A stretch of DNA of 64,000 bases. Source: Lysobacter sp. ISL-50. GTDB taxonomy: Bacteria; Pseudomonadota; Gammaproteobacteria; Xanthomonadales; Xanthomonadaceae. The first letter of the stretch is position 1. The number at the start of each line of letters is the position of its first letter. Shown here in pieces: positions 61,156 to 64,000 of this stretch. A program made the translations under genes and the position numbers. Under the pieces are notes generated by a model, which saw only the letters and a program-made list of their open reading frames with translations, was not told where the DNA came from and searched no databases. The stretch is from the NCBI RefSeq assembly GCF_018612875.1, contig NZ_JAGGRI010000007.1, positions 124,001 through 188,000 on the forward strand, written 5' to 3'.

Positions 61156-61296
61156 AATCGACAGGTTCGCGCGCCATGAATGCGCGCGGATCGCCGCGGC
61201 GCCCTTGCGCCGGAGGCCGGCCGCGATCAGTGTCGCGGCCGGCGCAGCAGGCGGGACAGGATGTCCCGTCTGGCGTCCACTTCTTTAGGAGCAGGC

Positions 61297-62412
61297 ATGG
61301 CCTGGAACACCCCCGGCAGTGACAATTCCGGCGACAACCGACCGTCGCGGCAACGCAAACCCCCAGGCCGCGGCCTGGACGCGCTGATCGAGCCCCTGCG
61401 CGGGCTGTTCGGCAACGGGGGCGGCGGCATCCTGCGCTGGGTCGCGCTGCTGATCGGCCTGTGGCTGCTGTTCAACTGCTTCGTCCTGGTGACCGAGCAG
61501 GAACGCGGCGTGGTCCTGCGCTTCGGCAACTTCTCGCGCGTGCTCCAGCCCGGCCCGCACTTCAAGGCGCCGTGGCCGATCGAGAGCGTCACCAAGGTCA
61601 ACGCCACCCAGAGCAAGGCCTACAGCGAGACCATGCCGGTGCTGACCCGCGACGGCAACATGGTCAATGTCGAGATCAACGTCCAGTACCGGATCGAGTC
61701 GCCGTACAAGTACCTGTTCGGTTCGCGCGCGCCCGACGACGTGCTCAAGCAGGCCGCGCAGAGCGCGGTGCGCGAGCAGATCGGCCGTTCCGACCTGGAC
61801 ACCGTGCTCGGCGCGCGCAGCCTGCTGACCACCCAGGTGCGCCAGCGCCTGCAGGGTTCGCTGAAGGACTACGAGACCGGCCTGACCGTGACCGAGCTCA
61901 ACCTGCCCAACGCGCGCCCGCCGGACGACGTCAAGGACGCTTTCGACGAAGCCCAGCGCGCCAACGCCGACAAGACCACCTCGATCAACCAGGCCCAGGC
62001 CTACGCCAAGCAGATCGTGCCCGAAGCGCGCGGCGACGCGCAGCGCATCCGCACCACCGCCGAGGGCTACAAGACCTCGGTCGTGGCGCGCGCGCAAGGC
62101 GACGCGACCCGCTTCTCGCTGCTGGTCGATCAGTACAAGAACGCGCCGGACGTCACCCGCAAGCGCTTGTGGCTGGACACCGTGCAGGACGTGCTGAGCC
62201 AGAACCGCAAGATCGTCGGCGGCGATTCGCGCCAGATGATCTACGTGCCGATGTCCGATCGCGGCGGCGTGCCGGTCACGCCGGGTCCGGTCAGCGTGCC
62301 GCTGGCCCAGCCCGAGCTGCTGAGCCCGGTCACCGCGACCGACTCGCTCTCCACCGTTCCCAACGTCGGCCGTCCGCCGCGTCCGAAGACCCGCGATGAG
62401 GTGATGCGATGA
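61297..62412 (+). CDS. hflK: FtsH regulator HflK
   Basis: Inner-membrane SPFH protein of 371 residues that, with HflC, encloses and modulates FtsH. After a Gly/Arg/Pro-rich cytoplasmic start comes one helix (ILRWVALLIGLWLLFNCFVLV). The SPFH domain follows (TEQERGVVLRFGNFSRVLQPGPHFK), then the helical EAQRANADKTTSINQAQAYA. AGGAGCAGGC precedes the ATG. It overlaps hflC by 4 bp. Confidence 0.96.
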   Translation: MAWNTPGSDNSGDNRPSRQRKPPGRGLDALIEPLRGLFGNGGGGILRWVALLIGLWLLFNCFVLVTEQERGVVLRFGNFSRVLQPGPHFKAPWPIESVTKVNATQSKAYSETMPVLTRDGNMVNVEINVQYRIESPYKYLFGSRAPDDVLKQAAQSAVREQIGRSDLDTVLGARSLLTTQVRQRLQGSLKDYETGLTVTELNLPNARPPDDVKDAFDEAQRANADKTTSINQAQAYAKQIVPEARGDAQRIRTTAEGYKTSVVARAQGDATRFSLLVDQYKNAPDVTRKRLWLDTVQDVLSQNRKIVGGDSRQMIYVPMSDRGGVPVTPGPVSVPLAQPELLSPVTATDSLSTVPNVGRPPRPKTRDEVMR

Positions 62413-63275
62413 GAGTTCCTGCCCTGATTGCAGCGGGCGTGGCCCTGCTGCTGGCCTTGCTGGGATCGGTGTTCGTGGTCAAGGCGGGCCAGAGCGCGAT
62501 CGTGTTCCGCCTGGGCACCATCGTCAGCGGCGAAGAGCTGGGTCCCGGCCTGCACTTCAAGTGGCCGCTGATCGAATCCGCGCGCGTGTTCGACCGCCGC
62601 CTGAAGATCCTCAACTCCGAGCCCGAGCGTTACCTGACCGCGGACAAGCTCGACGTCAGCGTGGATTTCTTCGCGCTGGGCCAGATCGACGACATGCGCA
62701 AGTTCTTCCAGGCCACCGGCGGCGACGAAGACGTCGCGGTCGAGCGCGTCGCGCCGATCATCCGCGATTCGCTGCGCAACGAGATCAACTCGCTCAAGCT
62801 GCTCGAAGTGGTCAAGGGCGATCGCGAAGCGGTGATCGGCAAGCAACTGGAAACCATCAACAAGGGCGCGGCGACGCTCGGCATCAAGATCAAGGACATC
62901 CGCATCAAGCGCATCGACCTGCCGCAGGACAGCAACGTGCTGGCGTCGGTCTACAACCAGATGCGCTCGCAGCGTCTGCAGGTCGCCAGCCAGCTGCGCG
63001 CCGAGGGCGTGGAGCAGGCGCAGGCGATCCGCGCCACCGCCGACCGCGACAAGACCGTGATCCTGGCCGAAGCCGAGCGCGACGCCCAGCGTCAACGCGG
63101 CGAAGGCGATGCCGAGGCCACCCGCCTGTACGGCGAGGCCGCGTCCAAGGACCCGGCGTTCTTCGCCTTCCAGCGCAGCCTGGAGTCGTATCGCAAGTCC
63201 TTCGCCGATGGCCAGAGCGTGATCGTGCTCGACCGCGACGATCCGTTCCTGCAATACCTCAAGTCCGATCGCTGA
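62409..63275 (+). CDS. hflC: FtsH regulator HflC
   Basis: SPFH partner of HflK, 288 residues, with one N-terminal helix (ALIAAGVALLLALLGSVFVV), then QSAIVFRLGTIVSGEELGPGLHFKWP and the conserved SQLRAEGVEQAQAIRATADRD. The ATGA overlap with hflK ensures equal synthesis of the two subunits. Confidence 0.96.
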   Translation: MRVPALIAAGVALLLALLGSVFVVKAGQSAIVFRLGTIVSGEELGPGLHFKWPLIESARVFDRRLKILNSEPERYLTADKLDVSVDFFALGQIDDMRKFFQATGGDEDVAVERVAPIIRDSLRNEINSLKLLEVVKGDREAVIGKQLETINKGAATLGIKIKDIRIKRIDLPQDSNVLASVYNQMRSQRLQVASQLRAEGVEQAQAIRATADRDKTVILAEAERDAQRQRGEGDAEATRLYGEAASKDPAFFAFQRSLESYRKSFADGQSVIVLDRDDPFLQYLKSDR

Positions 63276-63281
63276 TCGGAC

Positions 63282-63473
63282 GTGATCGGCGAATTGATCC
63301 GGGCGCTGTGCTTGGTCGCAGTGCTCGAAGGCCTGTTCCTGTTCGTAGCGCCGGGCGGCTGGAAACGCGCGGCCGAACAGTTGCAGGCGCTGCCCGATAA
63401 ACAGCTGCGCATCGTCGGCGGGATCGTGGTGGCGGTGGCGGTGATCGCGTTGTGGGTGTTGCGCGCGGTCTGA
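63282..63473 (+). CDS. DUF2065 family small membrane protein
   Basis: A 63-residue protein with two helices (ELIRALCLVAVLEGLFLFVAP and RIVGGIVVAVAVIALWVLRAV) around KRAAEQLQALPDKQL, matching DUF2065, which is usually encoded directly after hflC. The start is GTG, 6 bp after the hflC stop. Function unknown; location suggests a link to the HflKC-FtsH system. Confidence 0.9.
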   Translation: MIGELIRALCLVAVLEGLFLFVAPGGWKRAAEQLQALPDKQLRIVGGIVVAVAVIALWVLRAV

Positions 63474-64000
63474 GCGAAAGCCTGCGGGCGCGTCGCGCGT
63501 TCGGCGGGCCGGCTCATGTGCGCGGTTCGGTCGGGCGATTCGGCGCGCCGATTCAGCCGGACGATCCGCTCGCCGTTTCGGCCCATTCATTCCGGCCATC
63601 CATTCAGTCGTGGGACTCAGCCGTGTGGTTCGACCGGCCGATTCAGCGCGCGCGCGGCCGCAACCTGCCGCCCCGTGTCCATGCCGGCGCGCACTCGCAT
63701 GAACCTCCCGCATTCGACAGCGACGATAATCGCGGCGTGACCGTGGTCACTCCACTGCGACGATCGCCCGCGACAATGCGAAAGCGTCCCTTTGCGTCCA
63801 CAATCGTTCCCGCGTTCGCGCGGTTTCCGGCGCGAACGCGCGCCTGAAACCGACGGTGATACAGCGAGCGCGGCGCCTGCGTGCCGGCCCTGGAATGCAT
63901 CGCGCACTGTCCGGTTTTCGTCGCGATCGCAGGGCTCCGGATTGGCGCGCCGCCGCGCTTGAACGACGGCGGCGCCGGATGCGGTCGCGACGCAACCTGG
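63474..64000. other. Gene-free end of window
   Basis: No supported gene. A 14-bp palindrome GTGACC-GT-GGTCAC lies at 63737-63750 and could be an operator for a gene beyond the window. purA often follows this block in related genomes, but nothing of it is visible. Confidence 0.5.

Overview
The window is a high-GC bacterial chromosome segment that reads like a Lysobacter or close relative in the Xanthomonadaceae. Three things suggest this. The housekeeping order runs pyrG, kdsA, eno, ftsB, ispD, ispF, truD, surE, pcm, yqaA-like, nlpD, followed further on by rlmE-ftsH-folP and miaA-hfq-hflX-hflK-hflC. The load of secreted proteases is heavy (two thermolysin-type M4, an M16 pair, an S9 peptidase, an M15 lipoprotein). 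One toxin candidate ends in a domain resembling the XVIPCD secretion domain of Xanthomonadales type IV secretion effectors. The genus is an inference; no rRNA or tRNA gene is present to confirm it.

Layout. 1-5.5 kb: an alkaline phosphatase cut by the window edge, a divergent MFS exporter/ArsR regulator pair with a clear operator, a dicarboxylate-type symporter and a TonB-C-like lipoprotein. 5.7-13 kb: Nudix hydrolase, M16 peptidase pair, FMN reductase/thioesterase pair, two NlpC/P60 hydrolases and slyD. 13.4-19 kb: a DUF418 membrane protein and two tandem M4 proteases. 19.5-26.6 kb: a translationally coupled run of D-amino-acid dehydrogenase, glutathione reductase, S9 peptidase, N-formylglutamate amidohydrolase and YcaQ-type glycosylase. 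26.6-27.9 kb: a putative antibacterial effector with its lipoprotein immunity gene, at lower GC. 28-31 kb: parE and small proteins. 32-45.6 kb: the pyrG-to-nlpD core block, interrupted by a LuxR-type regulator and small accessory genes. 45.6-51.6 kb: an accessory stretch with five copies of a two-helix membrane domain that I do not recognise, plus an unassigned zinc peptidase and a 1-kb gene-free tract. 51.8-64 kb: cell-wall peptidase, yhbY, rlmE, ftsH, folP, a striking five-unit repeat array, then miaA, hfq, hflX, hflK, hflC and a DUF2065 gene.

The core genes serve nucleotide and KDO synthesis, glycolysis, isoprenoid synthesis, division, RNA modification and membrane proteolysis; FtsH is encoded near its regulators HflK and HflC. 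Interspersed palindromic repeats of at least four families fill many intergenic gaps, often next to or in place of terminators.

The best candidates for something undescribed are the repeat array at 57323-58204 (five units of about 100 bp, each with a TGTCCACA-N5-TGTGGACA palindrome), the effector/immunity pair at 26627-27867, and the expanded two-helix membrane family at 45613-51621.
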